Part shown: positions 63,021-64,000 of the stretch, piece after piece
How the letters are laid out: every line of letters starts with the position of its first letter
Numbering within the stretch: the stretch's first letter is position 1
Origin: Candidatus Zixiibacteriota bacterium
Lineage (GTDB): Bacteria > Zixibacteria > MSB-5A5 > WJJR01 > JAJRUJ01
NCBI GenBank assembly: GCA_020051695.1
Contig: JAGVQM010000026.1
Coordinates: 1 to 64,000, forward strand
DNA length: 64,000 nt
Direction of reading: 5' to 3'
Position numbers and translations under genes: made by a program
The notes under the pieces: generated by a model
What the model saw: only the letters and a program-made list of their open reading frames with translations
What the model was told of the DNA's origin: nothing
Databases searched by the model: none

Positions 63021-64000
63021 CTATGGTATGCGCCGGTATCGGGTATGGGTCAGCAATAACTCGAACAGGAACAGCCCCAGCCCCGCCAACGAAAAATAGA
63101 CAAACAACTCCTGGTAGCGCGTATATTGCTGTGATTTAATTTCTGTTTTTTCCAATGCCGAAATCTGATCGTAAATGCCGGCCAGCATCTCCGGCGTCTG
63201 CGCCCGGAAATACAGGCCGCCGGTCATCTCGGCCATTTGTTTGAGCATTTCCTCGTCGATCTGGTCCGGCAAATAGCGATAGCGTTTGCCGAAGATCGGA
63301 TCATCGATCGGATACGGCGCCTTCCCCGGTTTGCCCACCCCAACGGCATACAACTTCACGTTCAATGTTTTGGCCATTTCAGCGGCCGGGATCGGATCGG
63401 GGAATCCGGCGTTATTGACCCCGTCAGTCAGCAGGATCATGACTTTTGACTCGGCTTTGGAATCCCGCAGCCGATTAAGCCCGGTGGCCACGGCCAGGCC
63501 GATCGCAGTGCCGTCTTCCAGCAGGCCGAAATCGACCTCTTCGAGGAAATTGACCAGCACGCCGTAATCCAGCGTGAGCGGACATTGCGTAAACGCCTGC
63601 TTGGAGAATACCACCAGCCCGATCCGGTCGTTGGAGCGGCCCGCCACAAAATCCTTGATTACCCCTTTGGCCACAGCCAGCCGGTTATCCGGTTTGAAAT
63701 CCTCGGCTTTCATCGAACTGGAAATATCGAGGACCAGCATGATATCGATCCCCTCGGCAGTTACTTCATACATGACCGTGCCTGCCTGCGGCCGCGCGGC
63801 CGCGACAATGATAAGGGCCAGGACCACAGCCCGCAGCACAACGATCACATGACGCTGGCGGACGCGGGCCGTCGGCTTGATGCCGCTCACCAGACGGATA
63901 TCCGAAAACCGGATCGGCGTCTGATGCCCCCGCCGGCGGACGAAATACACGTACAACACCACCGGAATACTCACCAGCAGGACAAGGACGAACGGCAGGG
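63021..64000 (-). CDS. batA: BatA von Willebrand factor A-domain protein, 5' end cut by right edge
   Basis: The frame is open through the right edge, so the true start lies beyond the window; a GTG at 63974 is not the start because the upstream codons (LPFVLVLLV) continue a membrane helix. The N-terminal helix and RRRGHQTPIRFSDIRLVSG match the BatA start region. A second helix (VLALIIVAAARP) precedes the vWA domain with DISSSMKAEDF and LTDGVNNAGFPDP metal motifs, and one helix follows at the C-terminus (LFVYFSLAGLGLFLFELLL). It is probably preceded outside the window by moxR and a DUF58 gene, as in other Bat loci (inference). Confidence 0.93.
   Translation of the reverse strand, partial: LPFVLVLLVSIPVVLYVYFVRRRGHQTPIRFSDIRLVSGIKPTARVRQRHVIVVLRAVVLALIIVAAARPQAGTVMYEVTAEGIDIMLVLDISSSMKAEDFKPDNRLAVAKGVIKDFVAGRSNDRIGLVVFSKQAFTQCPLTLDYGVLVNFLEEVDFGLLEDGTAIGLAVATGLNRLRDSKAESKVMILLTDGVNNAGFPDPIPAAEMAKTLNVKLYAVGVGKPGKAPYPIDDPIFGKRYRYLPDQIDEEMLKQMAEMTGGLYFRAQTPEMLAGIYDQISALEKTEIKSQQYTRYQELFVYFSLAGLGLFLFELLLTHTRYRRIP

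Noticed and set aside
1-64000. Dockerins as evidence of a cellulosome
   Set aside because: No glycoside hydrolase, carbohydrate-binding module or classic scaffoldin with several cohesins was seen in the window.

Overview
The window reads as chromosomal DNA of a Gram-negative bacterium of the FCB superphylum. The best single guess is a candidate-phylum relative such as Zixibacteria. The evidence is large secreted proteins ending in a type-IX-like sorting tail (NYPNPFNAGT...YDVAGR...KKMVLVK), many dockerin domains without any cellulase, a complete Bat (aerotolerance) operon, an alternative GlmU of the Bacteroidetes type, and a UbiE/MenG methyltransferase. No rRNA, tRNA, CRISPR array, phage or plasmid gene was seen. 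The phylum assignment is inference; no database search was possible.

Layout. 1-2210 (minus): a dockerin protein with caspase-fold (clan CD) peptidase motifs, cut by the left edge, behind a secreted protein of unknown function. 2578-4816 (plus): a TGS-domain GTPase, then a small membrane peptide overlapping a radical SAM enzyme. 4938-9098 (minus): two tandem dockerin paralogues, a TPR protein and a degenerate amidohydrolase. 9099-26359 (plus): two giant exported proteins, one of 1753 residues with 12 Ig-like modules and one of 3498 residues with 30 HYR-like repeats. 26516-31817 (minus): cdf, alternative glmU, galT, glgA and greA as one operon. 32029-34759 (minus): a TPR protein, purE and purD. 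34958-37123 (plus): a queuosine-precursor-type transporter and a cystathionine-beta-synthase-like enzyme. 37655-40393 (plus): a third large exported protein built on the same C-terminal half as the first two. 40484-45358 (minus): rtcB, archease, an Alvin-type ferredoxin, a DUF1573 protein and an exported protein whose start lies in a small inverted-repeat element. 46129-50646 (plus): a 1505-residue propeller-dockerin protein. 50806-53309 (plus): a TolB-like lipoprotein and an S2P-type protease. 53847-64000 (minus): doxX, rhodanese, ubiE, a lipoprotein, rsgA, a flippase-like protein and batE-D-C-B-A, with batA cut by the right edge.

The strongest theme is an export and surface system. At least seven proteins carry dockerins. 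Three of them (10012, 15863, 37655) share a cohesin-like domain, a dockerin and a sorting tail, and differ only in their front ends (DUF4114, choice-of-anchor-L plus HYR array, or plain Ig domains). Both calcium loops of these three dockerins are one residue longer than those of the other dockerins here. The large exported genes share a TTGACA-N16 promoter and an untranslated leader of about 320-480 nt, while the promoters identified for other genes have N17 spacers. I regard this linked set (variant dockerin, cohesin-like domain, sorting tail, long-leader promoters) as the best candidate for an undescribed system. A 141-bp MITE-like element that supplies the start codon of an exported protein and a structured 537-nt non-coding stretch with a strong terminator are secondary leads.
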